Below, piece after piece: positions 51,167 to 59,636 of a DNA stretch of 64,000 nucleotides (within the stretch, counting starts at the first letter, position 1; every line of letters starts with the position of its first letter). The notes beneath the pieces are model-generated. The model was not told the DNA's origin. It was given only the letters and a program-made list of their open reading frames with translations, and made no database searches. The stretch comes from Celeribacter arenosi (GTDB taxonomy: Bacteria > Pseudomonadota > Alphaproteobacteria > Rhodobacterales > Rhodobacteraceae). The DNA lies in NCBI RefSeq assembly GCF_039539485.1, contig NZ_BAABDF010000003.1, positions 434,001 through 498,000 of the forward strand, written 5' to 3'. The translations under genes and the position numbers were made by a program.

Positions 51167-51916
51167 GTGGCCAAGAATGGCGTTTTGATTTTACTGCTCT
51201 CCTGTATCGCCGCGCTGCCTGCGCGCGCGGAGGGGGAGATGGTGACCGGTCTGTTCACCGGCGCGCGTGCGCCTCTGTTCACGCAAGGAAGCGGTGCATT
51301 GATTGCACCACCGGCAATGACGGCGGTGTCGACGGGGCCGAGCCTGTTTGCCGGTCGCGCAAGTGGCGGCCTGTTTGCCCCTGTTTTGCCACGCACGCAG
51401 GATTTGCGCGCAGAACCCTTTGCAGCGCCCGATCAGGGGTCGGATGTGGACCGTATCCGCCACCTCATCGGCCTCGCCGAGTCGCGCCGCTATGGTTATG
51501 ACGCGGTTCAACACGGGGCAAAGCGGCCACCGCAGAAACTGCCCACGGACATGACGCTTGGCGAGGTCTTTGCATGGATCAAGGCGACGCCGGGACAGCC
51601 CCATGCCATAGGGCGCTATCAGTTCATCCCCAAGACATTGGCGCGGGTGGTCACGGAGTTGGATCTGGGACCGAAGGTGCGGTTTTCGCCCGCCGTGCAG
51701 GACCGGTTGGCGGATGTATTGCTACGCGAGGCGGGGTTGGAGGCGTTTCGTGCGCGCACCCTGTCGCGCCATGGTTTCATGAACAATCTGGCCAAGATTT
51801 GGGCGGGTCTGCCGACCTCTTCGGGTAAGTCGCACTACCACGGCTACGCGGGCAATCGCGCGACGATCACCTGGGAACAGTTTGACCGAGAGATGGCGAA
51901 GATCACCGAAACCTGA
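51167..51916 (+). CDS. Exported muramidase-like protein (phage lysozyme/GH104 type)
   Basis: A 249-residue protein. From GTG at 51167 (AAGGAT upstream) a signal peptide of about 21 residues ends PARAEGEM. A low-complexity Gly/Ala/Pro linker follows to about residue 100. The C-terminal domain resembles lambda-type muramidase: LIGLAESRRYGYDAVQ (with a Glu in the catalytic position), QPHAIGRYQFIPKTLARVV, FSPAVQDRLADVLL and NNLAKIWAGLP. It would cut murein glycan in the periplasm. The gene is alone between the amtB terminator and an opposing terminator. Confidence 0.7.
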   Translation: MAKNGVLILLLSCIAALPARAEGEMVTGLFTGARAPLFTQGSGALIAPPAMTAVSTGPSLFAGRASGGLFAPVLPRTQDLRAEPFAAPDQGSDVDRIRHLIGLAESRRYGYDAVQHGAKRPPQKLPTDMTLGEVFAWIKATPGQPHAIGRYQFIPKTLARVVTELDLGPKVRFSPAVQDRLADVLLREAGLEAFRARTLSRHGFMNNLAKIWAGLPTSSGKSHYHGYAGNRATITWEQFDREMAKITET

Positions 51917-51931
51917 GCGGGGGCGGATGTG

Positions 51932-51953
51932 AAAAGAGCGCCTTGCGGCGCCC
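51932..51953 (-). terminator. Minus-strand terminator after the aminotransferase gene
   Basis: GAGCGCC (51936-51942) and GGCGCCC (51947-51953), six of seven pairs, with a TTGC loop; on the minus strand it is followed by TTTTC. Confidence 0.65.
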
Positions 51954-51982
51954 TAATCAGTGTCTGTGCTCGGCCCGTGCGA

Positions 51983-53167
51983 TCAGGCGCAGGTTTTTGC
52001 GATCGCCTCTGCCAAGAGCGGCACGGTGCGGTCGTTGAGGCCTGCGATATTCATGCGGGAATCGCCGACCATGTAGATGCCGAAATCTTCGCGGATTTTC
52101 AGGACTTCCTCTGGCGTCGCGCCGATGCGCGAGAACATGCCGCGGTGCTGCGCGATGAAATCGAACCGGTCGGAGTTGGTGCGTTGGCGTAGTTCATCCG
52201 CGAGGTTCTGGCGCAGGGTGAGCATGCCTTGGCGGACCTCTTCGAGTTCGGCCATCCAGTCGGCTTTGAGGGCCGGATCGGTGAGGATCATCGTCACCAA
52301 CCGCGCGCCGTGATCGGGCGGGAAGGAATAGTTCTGACGGTTGAGGAAGTTCAGCGACCCTTGGGCATTCGCGGTCTGTTCGGCGCGCTCGGAGATCGCC
52401 ATCAGGCAACCGGCGCGTTCACGGTAGACGCCGAAGTTCTTCGAACAGGACGCCGCAATCATCATTTCGGGCAGTTTGGAGGCCAGAAGGCGGGTCGGGG
52501 CCGCGTCTTCTTCGAGGCCGTCACCAAAGCCCTGGTAGGCGATGTCGACGAGAGCGAGCGCGCCTTTTTCGGCGATCAGATCAGCGACCTTGCCGTATTG
52601 GTCGAGCGTGAGGTTCGCGCCCGTCGGGTTGTGGCAGCAGCCGTGCAACAGGACGACATCACCGGCTTTGACGTCGGCAAGGCTGGCCATCATCGCGTCG
52701 AAATCGACGGTGCAGGAGGCTTCGTCGAAATAGGCGTATTCGCGGTTGGGCAGGCCCATGAATTTCAGGATCGACAGGTGGTTTGGCCATGTCGGGTTCG
52801 AGGTCCACACGGTGGTGTCGGGATTGGCCAGACGCGCCAGTTCAAAGGCCTGACGGATCGCGCCGGTGCCGCCCGGGGTCGCGATGGCGGCGACGCGGTC
52901 GGCGGGCACGGTGTCGGCGAGCACGAGGTCGCGCATGGCCGCGCCAAAGGCGGGATCACCCGAGAGCGCGGTGTAGGATTTGGTGGTTTCCTGTTCCCAG
53001 AGCTGTTTTTCAGCCGCCTTGACGGCGCGCATGATCGGAGTGTGGCCAGTGGCGTCTTTGTAGACGCCGACGCCAAGGTCCACTTTGTTGTCGCGAGGAT
53101 CCTCGCGGTAGAACTGCATCAATTCGAGGATTTTATCCGCAGCCTGCGGTTTGAGGTTTTCGAGCAT
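51983..53167 (-). CDS. Aspartate/aromatic amino acid aminotransferase
   Basis: A 394-residue PLP enzyme of class I, of the AspC/TyrB subgroup (VDLGVGVYKDATGHTPIMRAVKAAE in parts; TPGGTGAIRQAFELA; CCHNPTGANL, with the conserved Asn-Pro; ASCSKNFGVYRERAG, carrying the PLP Lys; NFLNRQNYSFPPDHGA). It moves amino groups between aspartate or aromatic acids and 2-oxoglutarate. The start at 53167 touches the stop of sseA, so the two are one transcript. Confidence 0.93.
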   Translation of the reverse strand: MLENLKPQAADKILELMQFYREDPRDNKVDLGVGVYKDATGHTPIMRAVKAAEKQLWEQETTKSYTALSGDPAFGAAMRDLVLADTVPADRVAAIATPGGTGAIRQAFELARLANPDTTVWTSNPTWPNHLSILKFMGLPNREYAYFDEASCTVDFDAMMASLADVKAGDVVLLHGCCHNPTGANLTLDQYGKVADLIAEKGALALVDIAYQGFGDGLEEDAAPTRLLASKLPEMMIAASCSKNFGVYRERAGCLMAISERAEQTANAQGSLNFLNRQNYSFPPDHGARLVTMILTDPALKADWMAELEEVRQGMLTLRQNLADELRQRTNSDRFDFIAQHRGMFSRIGATPEEVLKIREDFGIYMVGDSRMNIAGLNDRTVPLLAEAIAKTCA

Positions 53168-54021
53168 TACGCTTCTCCGGTTGCGACCCGCAGGTCGCCA
53201 TACATGCCCCATTCCGCCCAACTGCCATCGTAGAGCGCGTGGGTTGCGCCGATGCGGTCGAGCGCGAGGCTCAGGATTGCCGCCGTTACACCGGACCCGC
53301 AGGTGGTGATCGCCGGTTTGTTGAGGTCAACGCCCGCGTCCATGAAGATGCGGCGCAGGTCATCGACGGATTTCATCGTCCCGTCGGGGGCGATCAGGTC
53401 CGTGTAGGGCACATTGCGCGAACCGGGGATGTGGCCTGCGCGCAGGCCCGGACGGGGTTCGGGTGCATCACCGCGAAAGCGGGCGGCGGGGCGGGCGTCG
53501 ATGATGACATGGTCGCCGAGTTTGGCCGAGCGCGCGACCTGCGTGACGTCGCGCAGCAACTCGTCGCGGGTCTGGGTCACCATATGGCGGTCGCGGATCA
53601 GCGGGGCTTCGGTGGTAAGCTCACGCCCCTCGGCGCGCCATTTGGGCAGGCCCCCGTCGAGCACGGCGATATTGTCCTGACCGAAGTATTTGAACATCAG
53701 CCACAGGCGCGGCGCGGAAAACATGCCGGCGCCATCGTAGATGACGACCTGATGGCCATCGCCGATCCCGAGCGCGCGCATGCGGCTCATGAATTTTTCG
53801 ACGGGGGGCATCATATGGGGGAGCGCGGAGCGGGCGTCGCAGACATCGTCGATGTCCACAAAGCGGGCGCCGGGGATATGGGCGGCATCGTATTCCGCGC
53901 GGGCGTCACGGCCAGCGTCAGGCAGATACCAGCTCGCGTCGATGACCCTCAGGTCGCCAGACTTGAGTTGGTCGGCGAGCCATTGGGTGGACACGAGTTT
54001 TTTCGGGTCTGAATTGGGCAT
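53167..54021 (-). CDS. sseA: 3-mercaptopyruvate sulfurtransferase
   Basis: A 284-residue protein of two rhodanese domains. The catalytic Cys241 is in TTCGSGVTAAIL; CGSGVTA is the loop type of mercaptopyruvate rather than thiosulfate transferases. The N-terminal domain keeps IDASWYLPDAGRDARAEY and AGMFSAPRLW. It transfers sulfur from 3-mercaptopyruvate, made by the aspartate-type aminotransferase encoded by the next gene: transamination of cysteine gives its substrate, which makes the pairing functionally sensible. Confidence 0.93.
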   Translation of the reverse strand: MPNSDPKKLVSTQWLADQLKSGDLRVIDASWYLPDAGRDARAEYDAAHIPGARFVDIDDVCDARSALPHMMPPVEKFMSRMRALGIGDGHQVVIYDGAGMFSAPRLWLMFKYFGQDNIAVLDGGLPKWRAEGRELTTEAPLIRDRHMVTQTRDELLRDVTQVARSAKLGDHVIIDARPAARFRGDAPEPRPGLRAGHIPGSRNVPYTDLIAPDGTMKSVDDLRRIFMDAGVDLNKPAITTCGSGVTAAILSLALDRIGATHALYDGSWAEWGMYGDLRVATGEA

Positions 54022-54088
54022 GTCACGTCGCGGATCAGGCTATGTTTGAACCGTTTGAGGCATACAAGCCCCGGACGCTCTGCGCAAG

Positions 54089-54113
54089 CGATGCGGGCAC
54101 GCGGCCCGCATCG
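54089..54113. repeat. Perfect 10-bp inverted repeat
   Basis: CGATGCGGGC and GCCCGCATCG around a 5-base loop, between sseA and the glycine-rich gene. No T-run follows on either strand. It lies downstream of the 94-residue protein gene and may act as a weak terminator or stabilise its mRNA end. Confidence 0.6.
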
Positions 54114-54130
54114 TGTCGTTCAAGTGGCGA

Positions 54131-54415
54131 TTATTTCGCCATCGCTTTTTTGATCAGGCCAACGACGACCATCAATGCGCCGCCGCCCACGCCACCGGAG
54201 GCGAAGGAGGAGATGATCGAGCCGAAGTCCATGCCGCCAGCTGCGCCAGCCATTGCGCCGCCGCCCAGCGAACCGAGGATCTGGCCGCCGATGCCGCCGC
54301 CGACGATACCGGCAATGGAGTTGCCGAGCGTGCCGAGCGACAGGTTTTTCGCGGCTGCGCCGACTGCGTTACCACCGACTGCGCCAGCGATGAGTTGTAC
54401 GATTAGTTGTTCCAT
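54131..54415 (-). CDS. Glycine-rich small membrane protein
   Basis: A 94-residue protein with about 30% glycine. It begins MEQLIVQLIAGAVGGNAVG and has three or four short hydrophobic Gly/Ala helices, ending VVVGLIKKAMAK. No catalytic residues. I recall similar proteins as conserved hypotheticals in Rhodobacterales and related alphaproteobacteria. The pattern resembles small membrane-associating (glycine-zipper) proteins. Monocistronic, with smpB upstream on the same strand by 112 bases. Confidence 0.6.
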   Translation of the reverse strand: MEQLIVQLIAGAVGGNAVGAAAKNLSLGTLGNSIAGIVGGGIGGQILGSLGGGAMAGAAGGMDFGSIISSFASGGVGGGALMVVVGLIKKAMAK

Positions 54416-54527
54416 AGTGTTCTTCCCTCACGAGTTCTGCCGCGCGGAAATGCACGGCAGTTAGTCCCTGAGAAAAGGACTATAAGCGGATTTGTATCAA
54501 TTTAAGGGGAGTTTGGCGCGAAATTCG

Positions 54528-55007
54528 TCAGGTGCCGTGGCGCAGCAGGCGCTGTTTCTGGCGATCCCAGTCGCGTTTGGCCTCGGTGGCGCGTTTGTCC
54601 TGGTTCTTTTTACCCTTGGCGAGGCCGAGTTTGATTTTCACGCGACCCTTGTGGTTGAAGTACATCACCAGCGGGACGAGGGTCATGCCTTCGCGGCCCT
54701 GCGCCTGCCAGAGGCGGGCGAGTTCGCGTTTGGACACGAGGAGTTTGCGCCGTGCGCGTTCCTCATGCGGGAACATCGCCTGTTGGTAGGGCGCGATGTA
54801 GGAATTCACCAACCAGAGTTCGCCGTTTTCGACATGGGCATAGCTGTCGGCGATGTTGGATTGGCCAACGCGCAGCGATTTCACCTCGGAGCCGGACAGG
54901 ACGATGCCGCATTCGATGTCGCTCTCGATGGCATAGTCGTAGCGGGCACGCCGGTTCTCGGCGATGACTTTGTAGTTCTTTTCTTCGGGTGTCTGTTTCT
55001 TGGCCAT
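54528..55007 (-). CDS. smpB: SsrA-binding protein SmpB
   Basis: A 159-residue RNA-binding protein that brings tmRNA to stalled ribosomes. It has the OB-fold core (NRRARYDYAIESDIECGIVLSGSEVKSLR in parts; LWLVNSYIAPY; RKLLVSKRELARL) and the basic C-terminal tail KRATEAKRDWDRQKQRLLRH that enters the decoding centre. The ATG at 55007 gives the family length. It follows dapA by 51 bases on the same strand, a common alphaproteobacterial order. Confidence 0.95.
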   Translation of the reverse strand: MAKKQTPEEKNYKVIAENRRARYDYAIESDIECGIVLSGSEVKSLRVGQSNIADSYAHVENGELWLVNSYIAPYQQAMFPHEERARRKLLVSKRELARLWQAQGREGMTLVPLVMYFNHKGRVKIKLGLAKGKKNQDKRATEAKRDWDRQKQRLLRHGT

Positions 55008-55058
55008 GGTGGAGGGGACATAGGGCGTCGGGCGCCCCATGTCTACCTGAGCGCGCGT

Positions 55059-55931
55059 TTAGAGAAGACCCGCGTGGGTCATCGCGGCGCGAATTTGCTG
55101 CTGTGTCGCCTCGGACACCGGCAGGATCGGCAGGCGCACTTCGTTTTCACACAGGCCGAGCAGCGACATGGCATATTTCACACCCGCCACGCCGGGTTCT
55201 GCGAAGATCGCGATATGCAGCGGCATGAGTTTGTCGGTGATTTCGAGCGCCTTTGCATAGTCGCCCGCGCGGGTTGCCGCCTGCATCTGCGCGCAGAGTT
55301 TGGGGGCGACGTTGGCGGTCACGGAGATACAGCCGAGGCCGCCGTGGGCGTTAAACCCGATGGCGGTGGCGTCTTCGCCCGAGAGCTGGACGAAATCGGT
55401 GCCGCAGGTGATGCGGGTTTTGGCGACGCGCGACAGATCACCGGTGGCGTCCTTGACCCCGATGATGCGCTCAAGTTTCGCAAGTTCGCCCATGGTGGCC
55501 GGTGTCATGTCGATCACCGAGCGGCCCGGGATGTTGTAGATCACGATCGGGATGTCGGCGGCGTCATGCATCGCGGTGAAATGCGCGACCAATCCGGCCT
55601 GCGTCGGTTTGTTGTAATAGGGCGTCACCACGAGGGCGGCGTCGGCACCAACACGCGCGGCGTGTTCGATCAGGCCGATGCCTTCGGCGGTGTTGTTGGA
55701 GCCTGCGCCTGCGATGACCGGAATGCGGCCCGCGACGGTTTCCACAACCACTTCGATGACTTTTTCATGCTCGGCGTGGCTGAGCGTCGGGCTCTCGCCG
55801 GTGGTGCCGACGGGAACGAGGCCATCGGAGCCCTGTTCGATATGCCACTCGACCAGCTTTTTGAGGGTGTCGAGGTCCAGTTTGCCGTTTTTAAACGGCG
55901 TGACCAGGGCCGGAATGGATCCTTTGAACAT
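55059..55931 (-). CDS. dapA: 4-hydroxy-tetrahydrodipicolinate synthase
   Basis: A 290-residue TIM-barrel aldolase that condenses pyruvate with aspartate semialdehyde in lysine and diaminopimelate synthesis. Lys160 (in GVKDATGD) forms the Schiff base, Tyr132 lies in IYNIPGR, and VGTTGESPTL binds substrate. It uses the product of asd. The start ATG at 55931 is preceded by AGGAG-like sequence on the minus strand. Divergent from the lytic transglycosylase gene. Confidence 0.95.
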   Translation of the reverse strand: MFKGSIPALVTPFKNGKLDLDTLKKLVEWHIEQGSDGLVPVGTTGESPTLSHAEHEKVIEVVVETVAGRIPVIAGAGSNNTAEGIGLIEHAARVGADAALVVTPYYNKPTQAGLVAHFTAMHDAADIPIVIYNIPGRSVIDMTPATMGELAKLERIIGVKDATGDLSRVAKTRITCGTDFVQLSGEDATAIGFNAHGGLGCISVTANVAPKLCAQMQAATRAGDYAKALEITDKLMPLHIAIFAEPGVAGVKYAMSLLGLCENEVRLPILPVSEATQQQIRAAMTHAGLL

Positions 55932-56086
55932 GACACGCTCCTTATGTTGTGATCCGACGTGAGTCGGTTTCTGCTTTCGGTCGGGCGGAAACTAGCTGTG
56001 AAGTCGGGTAATGCCAAGAATCCTTGTTGCGGAGGGCACAGTGCCCGTCCATCGTGAGGAAAACGACAAAACAAAACGAGCAGGAT

Positions 56087-58039
56087 GTGACTTTGCCGAC
56101 CTTTTCCAGACGACTGATTGCCATTGCTTTGGCTGCCGGAATTGCCGCCGCCCAGAGTGCGCCGGTTGCCGCATCTGAGGTGTCTGACGCCTATGTGCGG
56201 GCGTTGGTGTATCAGCGTTCGGGCGATTGGAAGGGGGCGTTGTCGACCGCGCAGGGCGTGGGTCGCGACATGATCGAATGGAATTACCTGCGCGCCGGTG
56301 AGGGCAGTTTTAACGAGGCCCGTGATTTCCTCGCGCGCAATGGTGACTGGCCGGGGCTGCCGCTTTTGTCCGAGCGCACAGAGCCGAGCATCCCCACCGA
56401 CGCCGATCCGCAGGCCGTGGTGGACATGTTGACCACCTACCCGCCCCAGACGGGGATTGGCGCGATTCGGTTGGTGGAGGCCTACGCGCGTCTCGGGCTG
56501 GATGCGGATGCGCAGGCAACGGCGGCGGCGGCATGGGCCGAACTGCCGATGAGCGACGTTGAGGAGAGCGCGTTTCTGACGGCGCTGCCGGCGGTGTTGG
56601 AACCCTATCACGAGATCCGCGCGCGCATGTTGCTCTGGCATGGTGATTTTGCGGGTGCGGCCCGTGTCGCGCCGTATCTGCCCGAGGGCTGGGGTGCCTT
56701 GGTCGAGGCGGTCAAACGTTTGGCGCGCGACGAGAACGGGGTGGATGATGCGATTGCGGCGGTGCCAGAAGCATTGGCCGATGAGCCGGTTCTGGCGCAT
56801 GCGCGGTTCGAATGGCGCATCCGGCGCGGGCGCAATGATGATGCTGTGACCTTGATGTTGCAGAAATCCACGGGGCGCGACGGGTTGGGTCAGCCCGAGG
56901 AATGGGGCGACCGGCGGCGCACTCTGGCGCGTCAGTTGATGCGCGATGGCAAGGCGCAGCTGGCCTATTCTGCCGCCTCGCGTCATGGACTGCTGCCCGA
57001 GGAGGATCATTTCAGCGATCTTGAGTGGCTCGCGGGTTATATCGCGCTGCGCTATCTCGATGATGCGCCACGCGCGCTCGATCATTTCAACCGGTTCCGG
57101 ATCGCGGTGAATACGCCGATTTCGCTCGGACGGGCGGGATATTGGGAGGGTCGTGCGTTGGAGGCGATGGGGGCGAAAGACGATGCCGCCGCTGCCTACC
57201 AATACGCCGCGCGCTACCAGACGTCGTTCTACGGTTTGCTCGCCGCCGAGCGGATCGGGCAACCTCTCGATCCGGCTTTGACGGGCGAGGCGTCGTTTCC
57301 CGATTATCGCACGGCGGATTTCATGGGCTCATCCGTGCTCGCCACGGCGAAGATGCTGTACGAGGCGGGCGATTTGCCGGTGTCGGCGCGGTTCCTGCGC
57401 CATCTGGGGGAATCGCTCACGCCGCAGGAATTGGGTCAGTTGGGGGACTATGCGCTCGACATTGATCCCTATCTCGCCGTTCTGGTCGCGAAATTTGCCG
57501 CCGATCAGGGGGTGGTGTTGAACCGCGCCTATTACCCGCTGCACCCGCTCGCCGAGGCCGATTTGCCGGTGTCGCGCGAGTTGGCATTGTCGATTGCGCG
57601 TCGCGAGAGCGAGTTTCGCGCCACGGCGCGCAGCCGTGTTGGCGCGCGCGGGTTGATGCAGTTGATGCCCAGAACCGGTGCGGCGATGGCGGCCAAGGTG
57701 GGGATTGAGGGGTTCGAGGAATCGCAGCTGGATGATCCGGTGACCAATGCGCGGCTCGGCTCCGCCTATCTGGCGCAGTTGATCGAGGAGTTCGGCAATA
57801 ACATCCCGCTGGTGTCGGCAGGTTATAACGCGGGGCCGAGCCGGTCGCGCGACTGGATCACCCGCTACGGCGATCCGCGCAGCGGGTCTGTCGATCCGGT
57901 GGATTGGATCGAACACATCCCCTTCCGCGAGACGCGCAATTACGTGATGCGGGTGGCCGAAAGCATCCCCGTTTATCGCGCGCGCCTGTCCGGTGACACC
58001 GGCAAGATCGGGCTGAACGCTCTGCTCAGCGGGCGCTAG
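56087..58039 (+). CDS. Soluble lytic murein transglycosylase
   Basis: A 650-residue periplasmic enzyme. The GTG at 56087 starts a signal peptide (RRLIAIALAAGIAAAQSAPVAA). Residues about 40-450 are the helical-repeat superhelix of Slt70-type enzymes. The SLT domain has the catalytic Glu in SIARRESEFRATARS, then GLMQLMPRTG, NARLGSAYL and SAGYNAGPSRSRDWI. It cleaves glycan strands to 1,6-anhydro ends. Divergent from dapA and convergent with the EamA gene. Confidence 0.93.
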   Translation: MTLPTFSRRLIAIALAAGIAAAQSAPVAASEVSDAYVRALVYQRSGDWKGALSTAQGVGRDMIEWNYLRAGEGSFNEARDFLARNGDWPGLPLLSERTEPSIPTDADPQAVVDMLTTYPPQTGIGAIRLVEAYARLGLDADAQATAAAAWAELPMSDVEESAFLTALPAVLEPYHEIRARMLLWHGDFAGAARVAPYLPEGWGALVEAVKRLARDENGVDDAIAAVPEALADEPVLAHARFEWRIRRGRNDDAVTLMLQKSTGRDGLGQPEEWGDRRRTLARQLMRDGKAQLAYSAASRHGLLPEEDHFSDLEWLAGYIALRYLDDAPRALDHFNRFRIAVNTPISLGRAGYWEGRALEAMGAKDDAAAAYQYAARYQTSFYGLLAAERIGQPLDPALTGEASFPDYRTADFMGSSVLATAKMLYEAGDLPVSARFLRHLGESLTPQELGQLGDYALDIDPYLAVLVAKFAADQGVVLNRAYYPLHPLAEADLPVSRELALSIARRESEFRATARSRVGARGLMQLMPRTGAAMAAKVGIEGFEESQLDDPVTNARLGSAYLAQLIEEFGNNIPLVSAGYNAGPSRSRDWITRYGDPRSGSVDPVDWIEHIPFRETRNYVMRVAESIPVYRARLSGDTGKIGLNALLSGR

Positions 58040-58898
58040 GGCGCGCGGCGCGCAGCAGCGCAAACAGGCCTGCGGCCACCACGATCGCCGTGCCGAGTGC
58101 CACGTTGGGGCGCACGATATCGCCGAACACCACCACACCGAGGACCGAGGCGAAGGCCAGTTGCAGGTAGGCAAAGGGTTGGATCGCGGAGGCCTCGGAG
58201 AGTTCATAGGCGCGGATCAGGAGATAGTGGCCGAGGATGGAGGATGCGCACAGCAACAGCATCCACGCCCAGTCGCCCGCGGTCATCGGTTCCCAGAACC
58301 AGACGCCGATGAGGGTCATCACCACCGCGCCCGATATGCCGGTGTAAAAGAACGTCACCGTGGACGGGTCGCGGCGTGCGACGTAGCGGTTGAGTAGCCC
58401 GTAGAGGGCAAACATCCCCGCCGAGGCGAGCGGGAAGATAGCGTCCGGCGAGAGCACCCCCATGCCCGGTTGAAGGATGATCAGCACGCCGACAAATCCC
58501 GCCGCCACCGACATCCAGCGCCGCCAACCGACGCGTTCCCCGAGCAGCGGTACCGCGAGGGCGGTGATCAGGAGCGGGTAGGTGGCGAACATCGCGTGGC
58601 TTTCCACGAGGCCCAGACGCACGAAGCCGATCACCATCACCACCACTTCGAGTGCGAGGAGGGCGCCGCGAAAGAACTGCAGGAACGGTTGGGTCGTGGA
58701 CGCGGCGCGGCGGATGCCGCCTGCGCGGATGGAGGACCATGTGACGACGAATGCCGCAAAGACCCAATAGCGGATCATGATGACCATATAGACGTTGTAG
58801 GTGCCCGCGAGGTGGCGCGAGATACCGTCCTGCATCGCGAAGATGAACATGGTGATGACCATGAGAAGGATGCCCAGACGCGGGTTTTGGTCGCTCAT
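58026..58898 (-). CDS. EamA/DMT family transporter
   Basis: A 290-residue inner-membrane carrier with ten predicted helices in two EamA repeats (MVITMFIFAMQDGISRHLA at the start; SAGMFALYGLLNRYVARRD in the second; IQPFAYLQLAFASVLGVVVFGD at the end, in part). Substrate unknown; relatives export amino acids or metabolites. The ATG at 58898 overlaps the mnmD stop by four bases. Its 3' end overlaps the convergent lytic transglycosylase gene by 14 bases. Confidence 0.88.
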   Translation of the reverse strand: MSDQNPRLGILLMVITMFIFAMQDGISRHLAGTYNVYMVIMIRYWVFAAFVVTWSSIRAGGIRRAASTTQPFLQFFRGALLALEVVVMVIGFVRLGLVESHAMFATYPLLITALAVPLLGERVGWRRWMSVAAGFVGVLIILQPGMGVLSPDAIFPLASAGMFALYGLLNRYVARRDPSTVTFFYTGISGAVVMTLIGVWFWEPMTAGDWAWMLLLCASSILGHYLLIRAYELSEASAIQPFAYLQLAFASVLGVVVFGDIVRPNVALGTAIVVAAGLFALLRAARPSAR

Positions 58899-59560
58899 GC
58901 AAGGGTGCCTTTGCTCATGTGTCTTTTGCGCCCGTGGCCCGGGGCGCGGGTCACGTCGAAACCGGCCTCTGCGAGGGACCGGCGCACGTGGCCTGCGGCG
59001 GTATAGGTGGCAAATGTGCCCTGCGGGGCGGTGTGGCGGGCGACCTGTTCCATCAGGTCCGGCCCCCAGAGTTCGGGGTTTTTGGCCGGTGAGAACCCGT
59101 CGAGAAACCATGCATCCGCGCGGCCCTGCCAGAGGGGCAATGCGGTGCGTGCGTCACCTTCGATCACCTCGACCTCCACCGCGCCGACGCGAAATTTGCG
59201 CGCGCCCTCGGCCCATGCGCGCAGGAAAGGGTCGGCAATCGCGCGTGCTTCGGGGAAGGCGGTGAGGGCGGTGTCAATGTCGGTGGCCTCCATGGGGAAG
59301 CCTTCGAAGGAGGTGAAGCGGATCGCCTCGCTGCCCTGCCACGCCAGCGCGAGGGCCAGCATGTTCAAACCGGTGCCAAACCCGAGCTCGGCGACATGGA
59401 ACCCTTCGCGCAGGCGCGCAGGCAGGTCGTTGCCCGCCAGAAACACATGGCGTGTTTCATCCAGCCCTGAGGCGAGCGAGAAATAGGGGTCGTCAAAACG
59501 GGTCGAGACGGGAATGCCCCCGTCACGCCATTCGATGGTGGCTCTCTGGTCGTCGCTCAT
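58895..59560 (-). CDS. mnmD: tRNA 5-methylaminomethyl-2-thiouridine methyltransferase MnmD
   Basis: A 221-residue SAM-dependent enzyme that makes the last methylation of mnm5s2U34 in tRNA. It has ARLREGFHVAELGFGTGLNMLALALAW (parts; SAM motif), FTSFEGFPM, WFLDGFSPAKNPELW (the catalytic-site block) and TYTAAGHVRRSLAEAGF. It corresponds to the N-terminal half of E. coli MnmC; the oxidase half is not fused. A separate, divergent FAD oxidase lies 76 bases away. Confidence 0.92.
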   Translation of the reverse strand: MSDDQRATIEWRDGGIPVSTRFDDPYFSLASGLDETRHVFLAGNDLPARLREGFHVAELGFGTGLNMLALALAWQGSEAIRFTSFEGFPMEATDIDTALTAFPEARAIADPFLRAWAEGARKFRVGAVEVEVIEGDARTALPLWQGRADAWFLDGFSPAKNPELWGPDLMEQVARHTAPQGTFATYTAAGHVRRSLAEAGFDVTRAPGHGRKRHMSKGTLA

Positions 59561-59636
59561 GGGATGTCTTATGACGGTTTCAGCACCCGCCAACCATGCG
59601 AAGCGGGGGCGGTAGTTGCAACGGACAAAAGCGCAA

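Noticed and set aside
54448..54480. TAGTCC/GGACTA hairpin upstream of the glycine-rich gene and downstream of smpB
   Set aside because: No T-run on either strand and a short stem; not called a terminator.
54492..55952. 486-codon plus-strand frame opposite smpB and dapA
   Set aside because: Antisense to two well-supported genes; product is His/Asp/Gly-rich with no family pattern.
55670..57262. 530-codon minus-strand frame opposite the lytic transglycosylase
   Set aside because: Antisense shadow; shares only the dapA 5' end by frame accident.
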